Below, in pieces: positions 35,838 through 49,200 of a DNA stretch of 64,000 nt. Within the stretch, counting starts at the first letter, position 1. Every line of letters begins with the position of its first letter. Under the pieces are notes generated by a model. The model was not told the DNA's origin. It worked only from the letters and a program-made list of their open reading frames with translations, and did no database searches. Source of the stretch: Patagioenas fasciata (lineage: Eukaryota; Chordata; Aves; Columbiformes; Columbidae); contig NC_092560.1 of assembly GCF_037038585.1 (NCBI RefSeq), positions 61,057,549 through 61,121,548 of the forward strand, given 5' to 3'. The position numbers and the translations under genes were made by a program.

Positions 35838-38800
35838 AAAATATGAACATCATGAAAGGCAGAATTGACAGCCTAGTTTTTTTAGCCACATCAGAAGAAG
35901 TTTAGTACATCCATATCTCCCAGACAGCAACAACCACATACCATCAAAAAAAAAATGGGTTGGGAGTAAAAGAAAAGATTTTCTCACTTTGACGGCAGAT
36001 TTCACAAGAAAGGTTGAAATTAGCATCCTCTCTATTTTTCAAAAAAGCAGAAATACATCTTTTAATCAACAGATTACCTACACATATCCAATGGCTGAAT
36101 AGATGCCTTTTCTTCAGTAACATCAGTAAAAAGCAGCACTGCATACAAAGGCAAGACCACCAGCTGGACTGTTTCAGAGTTCGAAGAACCTAAATCTTTG
36201 GCGACTCAGGCTCCCTGCAAGCCACAGCTCACACACGCGCCTAAATGCTGAGCACTCCAGCCTCACAAGCTACTGTTTACTTTATTTAACATGCTGCCAG
36301 AGCTTCAACAATCTCTAAGATTAAGCCATAGTGGTCTGATGGAGTCTAGCTCCACCAATGTCTTAACACACATCTGGACTTCAATATCAGGTCCAAACTG
36401 CCCATTACCATGAAAAAAAAATCTGATTCCTCTTATTATAAACAAGAAATAATTGTGACATAGCTAATTTTCAGTGATATTTTACATCTTTTAAAATAAA
36501 ACATATTTAGAGACAATTTCCCTATTTGTTTTTTACTAATGATTACATAAGTTACAACCACACCATTCCAACCGTTCCTTGATTAAAGTACTGGGGGGAC
36601 AGAAACAGAGATTAAAAATGTCAGTTCCACTGCAGACTTTGCAACTGATCTTTCAACAACTGTGAAATATTAGGACAAGAAATACAGCAAAATGCCCAAA
36701 TGTAATGGCTTCAGTGGATTAAAAATCTGCCTATGATTTCTCTTTTAAACCATCCTATAAGCTGTTCTTAGTTGAAGTGACTGTTTGAACCTCAAAGTAT
36801 GATATACTTAATGATGACTAAAACATTTTGTAAATCCTGTGTTAATATGTGGAGGGTGAACCTACTTCAAAATAAACAGGTCAGAAGGATAATGAACTGC
36901 ATGCAAGGTACGCAGCTGAGAGCAGCAGCAAGGCCTGAACTTATTTCCAAAGATCAGAACACCATCCATATAGCTGTGAGTGAAATGATCATCAAAGCCT
37001 TTCAAGTGGTCACTCATGCTTGATATAGCACTATGGACACTTTTGGTTTTTCCCGGTTGGTCCATATTTCACTAGTCTTCAGCAAAGGTGAGCAAAAGAC
37101 ATTAAGCTGGCAGAAGACTGCTGCTTTGACTGGGAAAAAGCTGGCTATAAAGATCTGAGATATGCATTGTTAGGAAAAAGTTGCTTTCACACTTTGCGGG
37201 TTAGCAGCAAGGAAGAAAATAATACCAACAGCTCATCTTTATCTCAGGAATTGTGTAAAAATTTGCAACAAAACCAGAGGAGGCTGGGAACAAACCTGTT
37301 TCAGTGGAAGGGTTACAACGAAATGAAAAAACATTCAAGTGTTTAAACAAGAAACCCAGTGCAACATTTTGAACAAGATTCCACTGTTGCCCAGTTTACA
37401 AAGTCAAAGTTAATCTCACCAAGAAATCAGAAAGATAAAGAGGGACAAAATGAAACCCCTACAGGTGAATCTTCGTAAGGTTCAATTAACTTCTCCAGCA
37501 CAATTTGTTCAGAATATTGTAGTGACTTATCCTAGAAGCCTGTTCCTACCATTTTAAGAGTAGCTGTCTCATAGAAAAGAAGTTGACAAAGGCAACCTTG
37601 TCTTTGCCTTGAGCAGACAGGACCACAATTATTTTTTTGCTATCGTCTTTAATAGCACATTATGCCTCTTCAGTATTCACAAGATAAAAGAAGTTGCACT
37701 AAATGCTATTATTAGTTACCTGAACATGAAAACAGAGAACTCCACTGTATCAAGATATATTCATAGCTTTAATGCTTAATACTGTAACATCAGTAAACAG
37801 AGATGGATAGACTTCACTTTGTATATATCTTTAAAACATATGTGATATAACATACAGACCCCAACAAAACACTGACCTAGATAAGTTCAGTACTAGTTGT
37901 AATAATCCTCTGACTTCATGCAAATCAGTGTAAGTGCATTCATGCTGATTCTTCTAGGACTGAAATGTAGACAATATCTTAGTTACTATTGCAATTTCCA
38001 TTACCTGAAAAATACATTTTATATACAGGAACGTAGCTTAACAATAATAATGTTTCTGCACCCAGGATGATGTAAGAATGCAAGCCAGACAAGTTTGTAG
38101 AGATGTAGCGTCTTTGTTTGGAGCAATTGATACAGCCAGAATAAAATCAGACAAGCTTCTGGACATTTATTGGGTCTGCAATCTTGTCTGAACTATATTT
38201 CCCTCAAGCAATGTGAAGATGAAATTTTCCTTTCAAGCTTAAAGTTCATGGGAAATTTGCTATAGTAATTATTTGGTCAAATCATAGTTTTAAAGCCTGT
38301 TCCCAATAGTACAAACTAATCTATTTCTTCCTTATGCTGGTTTGTCAAGTTTCAGCTGTGATAAGCGAAAATGAAATATTTACCTAGTCCATAGGCAGAC
38401 CACTTTTCAAAAGTCAATAGGTAAATAGTTCACTACAACGTCAATCAACAGAAATTACACCTTGAGCTATAACTCCCTCCAGCACTAAGCTATAGACTGA
38501 TTTCCTTGAACTCTTCTAATCTTGTCAAAGTGGATTTTAAAACTATATTTTCAGCAATCTGAGATCTATCATAAGGACTAGTGTGACATTCATTATTTGA
38601 CATTTACACTACAGATGGTCTCAGGAAACACAATATAGTTATCTCGGATTCTAAAAAAAAATATTCTTGGTGCTTTTGTGAAAGCTGGAACACTGGAGAT
38701 TTCACTACCTGATTGCTAAACTTCTAATTCAAAAGGTTTGTTCAGATGTGCATCTTCAGTCTAAGTTCTGCAAACACAGGAATCTGACCCCGGATGACTT

Positions 38801-39042
38801 AAAGCCATCTAAGCTAGCCAGGAGTGAAACAATAAGGAAAGCCATGGGATGCAGTTATTTACAAAGGTGACCTGCCCATAAGGAGATCCCACTGTTACTC
38901 AGACATCATCTGTTGTTAATCAGTCTCTTCAATCCTGAAATTAGGCGCTCACCTTCCAAAAATAAGAAGAGAAATCATCATAAATATCTATCAGCTCAGA
39001 AGTGCTCTTATTTGACCATGGAATGACAGTCTTCATTTCCGT

Positions 39043-39302
39043 ATCACAGAATCATAGAATGGTTCGGGTTGGAAAGGAACTTAAAGATCATGTAGTTCCA
39101 ATGCCCCTGCCATGGGCAGGGACACCTTCCACTAGACTCAAAGCCCCATCCAGCCTGGCCTTGACCACTTCCAGGGACGGGGTATACACAATTTCTGTGG
39201 GCAGCCTGTTCCAATGCTGCACCACTGTCATGAAGAATTTCTTCCTTAAATCTAACCTAAGTCTACCGTCTTTCAGTTTAACTTCATCCATCCTGTCCTC
39301 AG
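39043..39302 (-). mobile_element. CR1 LINE 3' end
   Basis: Reverse complement of a CR1 terminus: tcacagaatcatagaatgg tail, then ggttggaaaggaacttaaag, then the coding end. The - strand translation from about 39300 reads LKDGRLRLDLRKKFF and VQHWNRLPTEIV. Confidence 0.93.
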
Positions 39303-41118
39303 AAAAGTATGGAGATATAAAATAGAAAATAAAAAGCACCATGTAAAAAATTTCTCCAGAGAGATCTTAGCCCAGGACAACTTGAAACTCAAGTAAAATA
39401 TGAAGCTCCACTGATGTTAGAGGAAGTTCAGGTATTTCGGGGCATTGCTGTCTCAGGTTTTTTGCAAGGACAGAAAACAAACCCATTTGCAAAACTGACA
39501 TTTGTCCAGAACTTGAGTTTATTTCAGATGGATGAGTGGCATAATCCATATAAGTGATGAGGAGCAAAATAATTCTGCTTTCTACTAATCTTTTGTGGTC
39601 CTTCAGCAGTTCTGCAAAAATTACATCACGACAGTAAAACTTTAAGCCTTTTAGACTTTCCTGTATTAGTAATTTTGAATGATGCTCACCAATATCCTTT
39701 TGGATTCTTCAAACGCTTTCAGTATTCTGTAATACATATTCTATATTATTTGTGGTCTAGATCAAATACTTCTTTTTAATAACTTATGCAACAACTTACA
39801 CTTGTTTTACAGACCAAGTTTCTTTTCTATGACAATAACATACTTAAAACATGATGAAGAGTTCAGGTTATAATCCCAATCATTGTATTAAACCTCTTTT
39901 CCATTATTTTTGTTACAAGAAGTATAAATAACAACTGCATCTCCCCTTTACATATGTGTGAATGCTGTATTCTTCTCTGTTTTGTTGTTTTACACTGTTT
40001 TGACTCTGTGTTTGGCCTCTGTATTTTGTTATTTGATTAAAATATTTAAAATTTTTATAAAAACAGGCCTCAAACTATTTCAAGAGTACATTTCTTCTGG
40101 CCATCGCATCCTCATTGGTCTTGAAAGAACTGGAAACCTAAATGCATTATCTAAGGAAACATGAGTTAGACAAGCAACTAGTTCCAATCACAGGTCATAA
40201 TCTCCCTGCCCCATCAACCTCATCTTGCTAAACCCTCCTAAATCCCCTAGCTTCTGCTCCTCTAATCATGAGGGCTAGAAGCTGCAAGGCCTGCTTTTCA
40301 GTTCATTAAAATTTCCTTTTAAGCTTTTATAATCTGTTAGCACAGTACATAAACACCCATCAGAAGCTTATTCCCTCTAATTTCACAAAAGGGGATAATT
40401 TTACTATACATTCCATATTTGCGAAGTTAAGCTTCATTTCACACTACCATAAACCTTGGTCAAAAGGACAGATAGTTAAACGGTTGAGTAAATGACATTT
40501 ACAGCTACAGCTGGGTGCATTATTCATTGTGAAGCATTTATTTGGTGAAGTTAAACCTTGGTTTTGCTTATGAAACATCTGAAAGCTGATTCCAAATGAT
40601 TTTGGTACATGGGCTCTTTTCAGAAAGTACATTTTGGACTGTGTTGTTGCCTGTGTGCCCCTTGCGTGACTGGTTGTCTAAACCGGACGAGATTAGTTTT
40701 CCTTCCTGAGGGGGTGACTAAAATCTCTTTTAAAGAGTAACAACTGCTTACCCCAAGCATATATTGAATAGGTCATCTTCTGTTACAAATTTTCAACATT
40801 TCAGTGAATACATTAGCAATTCTCCAAATATTCAGTTCTAATTATTAATAAAGCATTTTTCCCCTAAAAATACTGTTATCACCTTATAGTGCTATGTAAC
40901 TTAGATAACTGTACAGCCCTATGGCAGAAATGCCTTCAGATAAATCCTCCAAGAAACCATAATATACCTACAATCCAAGCTTACAACACAAACTAAGAAG
41001 TAAAAAATCTCAAACAATGACACTCTTTCAAACTACATTCTTTGAGAAGATGAGAGAGGTCTCGCTCATGAGAGCAGTAATTTACCATCACTTTTCCTCT
41101 TCTTTAGTTTGCAGAAGT
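39303..41118. other. AT-rich intergenic DNA
   Basis: Nothing recognised. Short hydrophobic frames near 39958-40164 are typical of T-rich sequence. Confidence 0.5.
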
Positions 41119-41205
41119 ACAGAAGGATTTAGATTAGAAGAGACTGCTGGAGGTGATCTAGTCCAATCTCCTACTCAAAGCAGGGCTAAATTCAAAGCTT
41201 TATTC
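41119..41205 (-). mobile_element. old CR1 3'-end fragment
   Basis: The sequence acagaaggatttagattag, then gctggaggtgatctagtcc, then caaagcagggct is a diverged reverse CR1 terminus of about 85 bp. Confidence 0.7.
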
Positions 41206-42995
41206 CATTCTCATTCTAACCTTCTCTTATAAGCAGTTCATGACAAAATGTGTTAACATTCAAGACAAAGGGAACTGGCAAATTTCAGTGTGATGTTGGC
41301 TGTATTGGATTTATTATTATTTTCCTTAGGTTTATCTTCTTGGGTTGGGTTTTCATTTTGTGGTTTTGAGGTTTGATTCTGTCTAGAAACACAAAGCACA
41401 GAGGTCCTTTGTTTTTTAGAAGCCAGAAACAAACATGAATAACATTAATATTAAATTAATACTTTAATCCCTGTACCACTGCAACCAGCAGCCATCTCTA
41501 GCCATAAATATAGGCCAGCTCCATGTCTCCAGATCAATCCCATTTGGAAATACACAAAACTGTGAACTGCATGAAGAGTCTGAAGAACTTCCTTGAAAAC
41601 AGACTCCACAGAGCTGCCACTTACAAATTTCATGAGGCACCGTTTCAAAAGTATTTTCTCATACATAGCTTTGATAGTATGAGGGGTAGGGGGGAGAGGG
41701 GAGAAATTGATATATGTGTTGCTAGTTCTAAGTATTGTCGAGCACAAAATCACATAGTTCCGCACTCTCCTCAACACTTAATCATATGCTATTTACTTAG
41801 CCACTTCTTCCTAGTTTAATGGTTCTCAGTTTTGATCTTTTTTTCATCTATAATATGCACCTCCACTCTTCCAGCACAAACAAAAATAGTCTTGTCTTCA
41901 TTGGCATTTCTGGACACAAAAGGCAGTATGTTTTCTCACTCTCAAATTTTTTTCAGTTCACAGAAGTCAACAACTATTAGGATTCATATATTTATATATA
42001 GTAACACAGCAGCTAAGTATTACATTTGCTACTCTAGCAAAAGCTTCAATAGAGTAACTCCAAATTTATACCAGCGCAACCGAGACTACAATTTGCATTC
42101 TTTTAACTGCAGCTGAAGCTTTTCAGAACAGCTTCCCAGTAAAAAACGAGTGACAGTGAAGTAAGGAACACAAGGTTGAACTCCATCTGCAAAAAAGCTC
42201 CTTGGTTCTCTTTACAGGACTCAAAATAAGCACTTTGCTATTCCACTTTACGTTTGATTTTCTTTTCCCTCAGAAGACAGTGAAATGAGTGGGTGTTTAT
42301 TTGAAGGAAAAAAAATCACTCTTCTCACTCAGGGAAGGGCTTTGCTTCCATTAGGGACTCATCTGAAAGTCATGCCGCAAACACTTCTCCCATTCTGATC
42401 TTTACATGGCATAAAGGACAGTGTCTGAATTTAGAAGGCCTCACCTTTTCTCCACACAACACATAATGAGGACTCTGCATCAGATTTAAACAACAGGAAG
42501 CAAGCTTTGAAGTTAACTCTAAGCATCACCAGGAAACTGATCTCGAAGTGACAGCAAATCATTAAAATTCAGTAGTAAAAGCTCCATGGAAATATTGTCA
42601 GGCTCTGCTAAATCTTCCATCACTGATTTCAACATTGCATCCCCCTAGACTTCAGCTTCAGCACTGTACTTCATTTCTTCACTCTCTCTCCTCCTGTGGT
42701 GACTCCTCCCCTTCTGCCAATGACATTATATACCTTAACAACAATTTTATTCTCCATAGGAAACAGTAACTGTAGTATTTTTGAAACTGCTTACCTCAAA
42801 ACTGGTATGAAATTAAATATATTTCTGTAGAGAGGAGCTAAGCACATTTATTTTAAAGCACTAAATGTATTTAAAAATTCCCTTGGCTTTCCATAAATAA
42901 ATTCTGTAACCTCCCTCACAAACATGATAGAAACCTTTCAGTATGCTACGATTTCACATGCTCATTCCTCCAAGTATTGCTGAAGACTGCCAAGG
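41206..42995. other. AT-rich intergenic DNA
   Basis: No gene or element recognised. Frames of about 95-108 codons at 41451-42116 on both strands overlap each other and lack domains. Confidence 0.5.
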
Positions 42996-43103
42996 AAAAA
43001 AAAAAAAAACACAAAACAAACTAAACCAAACACACATTAAAAAAAACCACAACCCACAACAACAATTAAATTAAAAAAAAAAAAAAAACACAAAACAAAC
43101 ACG
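42996..43103 (+). repeat. A-rich and (CAAA)n simple repeat
   Basis: Two A-runs separated by CAAA/CCAA/CAACA units. Confidence 0.85.
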
Positions 43104-43289
43104 AATGTCAAAGAAAGAACACAGTCAGGGATACAAAGCTGAAACAAACAAACAAAACACTCTCAGAAATCCATCCAACTAGTCTTCCAACCATTCTTCC
43201 TCATGGCTGAGACCAAGACAAGTCAATCAGATACTTTTATCAGCTTTTAAAAATAATTGTCATATATTCTGCATACACCAGTGCTTGAT

Positions 43290-43366
43290 GTTCTGAAGGA
43301 TGGAGAGATTTCTGCCTGAACGCATGGGTCCTCGAAACTCGGTCCATCTTTTTGAAACACCCTGTA
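43290..43366 (+). mobile_element. possible mariner-type terminal fragment
   Basis: The end of this stretch, ggtccatctttttgaaacac followed by cctgta, is the reverse complement of a tacaggGTGTTTCAAAAAGATGG-style end typical of several mariner families, and it ends at a TA dinucleotide as mariner insertions do. No matching inverted repeat is visible upstream, so at most one end survives. Confidence 0.35.
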
Positions 43367-43499
43367 TTTATAACAGCTATGCTTTAGTTAAAGTGCTTCC
43401 ATTAGGCAGGATCAGTCTCCGTTCTCTGTTAGCTATTTCTTAAATCTGCTTTAGCAACCATATCTAGACACCTAAATGTTAACATATCTTAAAAGCCTA

Positions 43500-44010
43500 A
43501 GAGGGAAAAGAAAACCCCTGAGGGATATGTGAGGCTGTCAGCACTGACCCAGCTTCTGGTGAGGTTCACAGAGGAGGATGCTGCCCTGGTTGTCACACCT
43601 GAGCTGAAGTCTGGGATGTACAGTTCAGAGACACCTGAGGGGGTCTGTCTAGCCCGAGCATGTGAGAAGGGTGTGTGATCTCAGCAGGGAGACTGGCAGG
43701 AGTCAGGGAGACTCCAGAAATCTGGAAATCTCCAGAAGGGTAAGGGGCAGGGGGAAACTTTCTTCCTCACAATGCCTTACCTGATCACTACAGGTTCCCC
43801 ACCCAGACCAATTCCTCTGCTCACAGCACCCAAGTGCTCTGGCACTTGTCCCTGTCTCTGCACACATACACACCTGCTAGCAGACTTCTCTTTTGGTCAA
43901 CCTCCTGCCTAGTGTGTGCCAGTAGGATTTTGGACACGAGTCTCTTAGTAAAGATATGCCTAGCCCAGAGGTGCCTCATCGTGGTTATTTATTGTCTATG
44001 TCAACTAAAT
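43500..44010. other. GC-richer segment, possible degraded LTR
   Basis: Composition is higher in GC than both flanks, with LTR-like phrases (cttagtaaagatatgcctag) but no clear TG...CA termini and no match I can name. No coding potential is evident. Confidence 0.2.
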
Positions 44011-45844
44011 ACACTACTACCTAACCAATGGACCCTTCATCTACTATTTTTCAAAGTCATCATTTCTATATCACATAAATAATCTATCCTCTCCTGTAAA
44101 GACATTTCTATTTACAGCTTCAAGATGCACAATTCACTTTTACTCTACTCAGCTCAGCGTTTGCTTTTAGGAGACAGACCTGACTTCCATCTTCCCAGTT
44201 GTTTCCTTACATTATTTGGATCAAGTGGTACTCAATGAGGTGTTTCAGACCACCCTGCTCTTTCCCGGACATCTTTTAACACAGAAGGTAAAATGGCAAC
44301 ATCACACTTGACATTTAAACTTCAGTTCCAGTTGCTTCCAGCCATTCACAGATTTAGGGTAATGCCTTAGTCTGATCCAATGGCTTGCAACAAAAAAATA
44401 GTTGATGTATTCAAGCTATAATTCTTTGTGCACGTATGACATTTTCAGAAAAGCCCAGTAGGTATGTCTCCAGAGAGAACAAACATCCAAACACACTGTC
44501 ATTATGTTGATTTTGTTTAGTGTCTCTTCAATGCCAGGCTGGCCATGTGCTAATTCAGCTCGCGGTCAGCATAATGTTATGCTTACAAGAGTGAAAATCA
44601 GCGTGTTTCAGAAGTTATGCACTGCCTAGACTGAGTAAAAAATGCTTTATTTAGTAGATTGATATTGTAATGAAATCTTGCTGAACATTTTCAAAAGGTA
44701 GGTCAGTGCATTTAGAAGTACATTAAAAAGTTATTAAAATAGCTAGCTACCTTAGAAACCTAAAATAAAATTCCATTAAAATTATTAGGATTTAGGAATC
44801 TAATCTATTTAGATACTTCAGAAAATCCTTATGCAAACCTACCTCGTTGCAACATTAAGTATATATGTATTTTTTAAAAAATATCCAGTCCAAAATGGTG
44901 TTCATCAAGAACAACAAGCTATTAAGAAACAACACAAAATTACAGAATATTACTTTCAAAACTATACAATAAAGTCATCTAATAGTGCAAATCCCTTGTG
45001 TAAACATAGTCAAAATTCTAAATCTTGTTATGCTACCAAAGAGTCTCCCCCTCGATTTTATCTTTATGCTCTTGGATAATTTTTCTAAGAAGTGGGCATT
45101 AGTGTTCCCCTAGGTTTTCCTCATTCTTCTTTGCTTTCCTTACCAAATTAACAAGCTTTTCATGGCAAGGCCTCCCTGCGTATTCACACAGGATTTCCCA
45201 AAAAGTTTATTTGGGCATATCTGCCTTGTTAAAACCAAAATATAATATTTAACATGAGTTTCTTAACAGTGACTGGACTAGAGCTGGGCATTATTCACAC
45301 AGGTAAAACACCACGTATCCGCCGAAGGAGTGGTGTCCTACTCTACCGGGTATGGTTGGGAGGTTCAGGAAATCTTTGAATTTTATATCTATGCTTATAT
45401 ACAGAATGAAACACCTATGTTCATATACAGTCAACACAGGTTGACCCAGCACTGCCTGCTGCTGGCTTCTGGAAGGGAGGAGGCACTTGGGCATCTCAGA
45501 GGTCATATGTGAGGTATTACTATATCGATACGAAGCTCAGAGGCAAATCTGCTTTGAGATAAACTTGGAGATAGAACAATCCATTTTATAGCCTTAACTG
45601 CAATTTCAGTGTCAGTACGCTGCCAAGCGAGGAAGGTGTAATATAAGGGCCTTCTCTTCTGTTGAGGCCATTTGCAGCTGCCTATCAGGTAAAATTTGTC
45701 TGTGCTAAATCAATGCACAAACAGGGATGGCCAAGACCAAAAGAGAGAAGGTCCAGGCAAAATGTCCGCTATTTACCCAAACCTCTGCATATGGTTTCTT
45801 CCTGCATAGTGTCTCATCTACACACTGACCACTAATTTATTTTC
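44011..45844. other. AT-rich intergenic DNA
   Basis: No gene recognised. The stretch 44510-44660 has the low-repeat texture seen in conserved non-coding elements, but this is an impression that needs alignment. Confidence 0.4.
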
Positions 45845-46225
45845 ACAGAACTGCAGACTGGTTAAGGTTGGAAGGCACTTCATGTCTGGTTCACCTGCCC
45901 TTCGCAGGGCAGGGTCATCTACAGCAGGTTGCCCAGGGCTGACCAGTTTGATTTTGATTATCTCCAAGAATGGAAAGTCCACATCCTTCCCTGACCAACC
46001 CATTCTAGTGATCAATTGCCATTACAGAAAACAAAACAAAACAAAAAAGTTTAAGTAGAATTTCCTAGTTTTCAGTTTCTGGCCATTTTCTCTTGCACTT
46101 TCACTGGATACCACTGAAATAAGCCTCGCCAAATATTCTTCACTCTTTCCTGTCAGGCATTTATACACATTGATGACTCCTGAGCCCTGTCTTCTCCAGG
46201 ATAAATGATCCCAGAACTCGAGTTT
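45845..46225 (-). mobile_element. CR1 LINE 3' segment, diverged
   Basis: Reverse CR1: gcagactggttaaggttgg, agggcagggtcatctac, tggccattttctcttgcac, ccctgtcttctccaggata. An AAAACn insertion lies at about 46029-46047. It is older than the CR1 copies near 8 kb. Confidence 0.85.
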
Positions 46226-49200
46226 TGAAATTCCAGCTTCTGATCACCTTCCATTTCCTAGAGAAATGTGCTGGTCCAGAAACTGCTTGCCTTTTTTTTT
46301 TTTTAATCTGGGCTGAAATTCAAGGTTGAAATTTAAACATGCTCTGGGATATCTTTTTGCCAAAAGCATGCACATTCGCAGTGGAGACACTCTTATGTTG
46401 GATGCTACACCTTACAAGAGTGAAAACAATCCTATATCATGTCCCTTGAGAGCAGTGACAAAGTATACTGAGTTGGTTACAAGTTTAAGGAATATTTAAA
46501 GCAAAGAGGAAAGAAATGAAAGGATTTCCATTAAAGGAGATACATAAAGATCAACTCTTCTTGCTTTACAAGGAAAGATTTAACCCACAAACGAAATCAA
46601 GCATGACTTAGTAGGAATGAGAAAGGTAATACAGAGAAGATTCTGTAGCAGGAAACGTAGTGCAAAAAACTGAACTTTGAAAGGGTATTAAAAGACCAAG
46701 AAGAAATACTGAATGTTCACTCAAAGAATATTTCTGCTATAGACAGAACTTTCAAATCATGCAGAAACCAGGCACAACTTAAAAAAAAAAAAAGAGAGAG
46801 GATAGATTAAAAAACTATTGTGGATACTTGCAGTTCAATACAGCTGAGCAGACACCATAAAGCTGCCTGTCTTGCCTGGAAGAATTATTTATCTTCCCAA
46901 TAGCACAAGCTAGATAGCACTTAGTCCTGCAGAGACATAAAAAGGTATGCCTAGTGTCCTTCTAACTCTTTGTCTTCTTCAAATATTTTTTGAAAAAGTT
47001 GTAAACAAATTCCTCATAGGGCATCTGTTACTGGCAGTAATTGGTCCACTCATATCACCTTCGAAGCTGAGGAAACAATTGTTTACTTCATATCTTCAAA
47101 CTTCAGCTTCAAGACCAATGGATTAGTCACCAGGCTGAAGAGCATGGCAGACTTTACACTGCCTTCTTTTGTTCTGAATCAGATACAAATAACCCCTTTA
47201 ATTCTAAACTGTTGTTCCTGTAGGAGGATGTAGTGAGATTCACAACTTCCTCCCTTTGCATCACAACACAAATTAATAAATGTATTACTAGGGTCCATAC
47301 ACTAACTCCTTGTAGCTTATAAAGCTTCTTATCCTATTTCCAGACGAAGGACAGCCAAGTCTTCTAAGAAACGCAGTTCTGAAAATTTATTTTACCAGGT
47401 ATTTATCAGGTAAATCTCACATAATTTATGAGTATTCTAGAGAAATAGTGCAGCACAATTCCCATAACCACTACTGGCTTCCATTTACTAACACCCTCCA
47501 ACAGCTCATGGCCCAGGGTTTCCAGAATCAGAACAGGATGGGCTTCTTTAACGCCATGTGGAACCTCTCTTGTGGCTAGCCAGCCGCAAGACATTCAGTT
47601 CTGCCAGGAACTGCCCCCAGGACGAATGTCTCAAACCAAATCCACCTAGAGTTGGCTGACCAACTTCTCATTCCTGACACGTTCTTAATATAACCTCAGC
47701 TTGTATTAGATTGTCAACTGCAATGTTACCTGCATTTGCCCTACTTCTACAACAGTGAAAGAGGGGAACCAGTTACCTGTTTTTTCCCAACAGTGCCAGA
47801 CCCATTGTAGAATTCCACTTTACCACTATGCAGTATTATCCATGAACACCAAAGCAAGTTTCGGTATTGGCATCACAGGAACACTCCTCCATTAGCAATT
47901 ACCTGCTCTTTCTTTGTCAGGGATTTGTTACGTTTTGTCTTACTGTAACTGGTTTTCTTGCTTTTGGCAGGAATGACACTCTGTTGGAACACAGAGAATG
48001 TGAAAAAAAACAAAACAAAACAAAAACAACCAGCACACACATAAAAGCCACCAAAAAACAAAAAAGTGAAACACCATACCACACAACACACCACACAACG
48101 CCACACCCTGCTTCAACCTTGGCTTTCACATGTCTGTTCCCTGTACTGTGTATCTTTGTATTAGCTGTTATTTATATTTCTAGGGTGTTTTCATTTTTTA
48201 GGATCTTCAGCTTTTATTTCTTGAGGGTCTTGTCTTACTGGGTTTCTGCTACAGTATTAGAATATAATGCATGTGGAGTCACATACCGTTTGCAACCAGT
48301 CTGGTTTTGATGCTGCTTCAAGTTGGCCCTTGCTAACTTACTTCATGGTCTTCTTTGTCAACTTGTTGGTGATCCATTTACTTTGACACTTCTACGAATT
48401 TGATAAAGTCAATTTACTTTGGCACTTTTACCCTGTTGATAAGTTTCTTCCTCCATGAAAAAGCAGTTTTTGTGCAATCTCTTCTGCAAGCGTTCATGGT
48501 GCTATCTTTATTATCATCAGTTTTGATCCACAGGACATTATACTTTTGTACCAGACCTGACTTTGTGGTAACTAAAGGCAAACTTCACAAGTATCATGCT
48601 CTGATACACTTTGGTTATACTACTAGTTGAGGGTGGCTCATTTTAGCAAATGTTGCACTGCAAAGCCACTTCATTGCCTCCCTCAGAGATACACTGCCAG
48701 TATGCATGATCTCTACAGAACCAGTAGTCCAAGATGTCAAAAGACTCTCTCACCAACAGCCAACTTCAAGAGTTGCTCTTGCCACAGGAAAGACTCACTC
48801 AGTGGAGCTCCAGAATAAGGAAACCTCCATCTGCTTCTAAGATAAAAGGAGCAGGTGTCTTCTCCAGCAAAAAAAAAAAATCCGAGTACAGAAGGCATGA
48901 TCAAACATGCTATAAATGTTGAAGCTACTTCTCCTGTCTGAAAGGAAACAGAACTGTGTACCCCAATAAACTGATGCAACATGACCCTATACAGATATAA
49001 GAAAATGTCAAGAGTCTTCCCATCTGCCTCCTTCCACTTTAATTTTGGAAAGACTGCAGTTCCATTACAAGTCACCACTTACAGGCTCATAATCTGGAAC
49101 AACAGTACAGCTAGATTTGATAGATCAGTCACCTACTTGAAGGTGACACAAGTTTAAAGTAAATTAGTTCAGTACTAGAAAAAATACTTGCCTCATTATG

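Larger units (their letters stand above)
16268..39042. other. long AT-rich gene desert
   Basis: About 22.8 kb without a supportable gene, CR1 or LTR. Open frames are mostly under 110 codons and show no domain. Local items are listed separately (simple repeats, a paired-ORF region at 27710-28568, a GC-rich island at 34587-34845, a weak exon candidate at 35695-35837). Such deserts often hold distal enhancers, but none can be identified without conservation data. Confidence 0.6.

Noticed and set aside
47867..48310. A 147-codon + strand frame with hydrophobic segments
   Set aside because: It crosses the AAAAC/CACAA repeat, is T-rich elsewhere, and shows no family motif or splice support.
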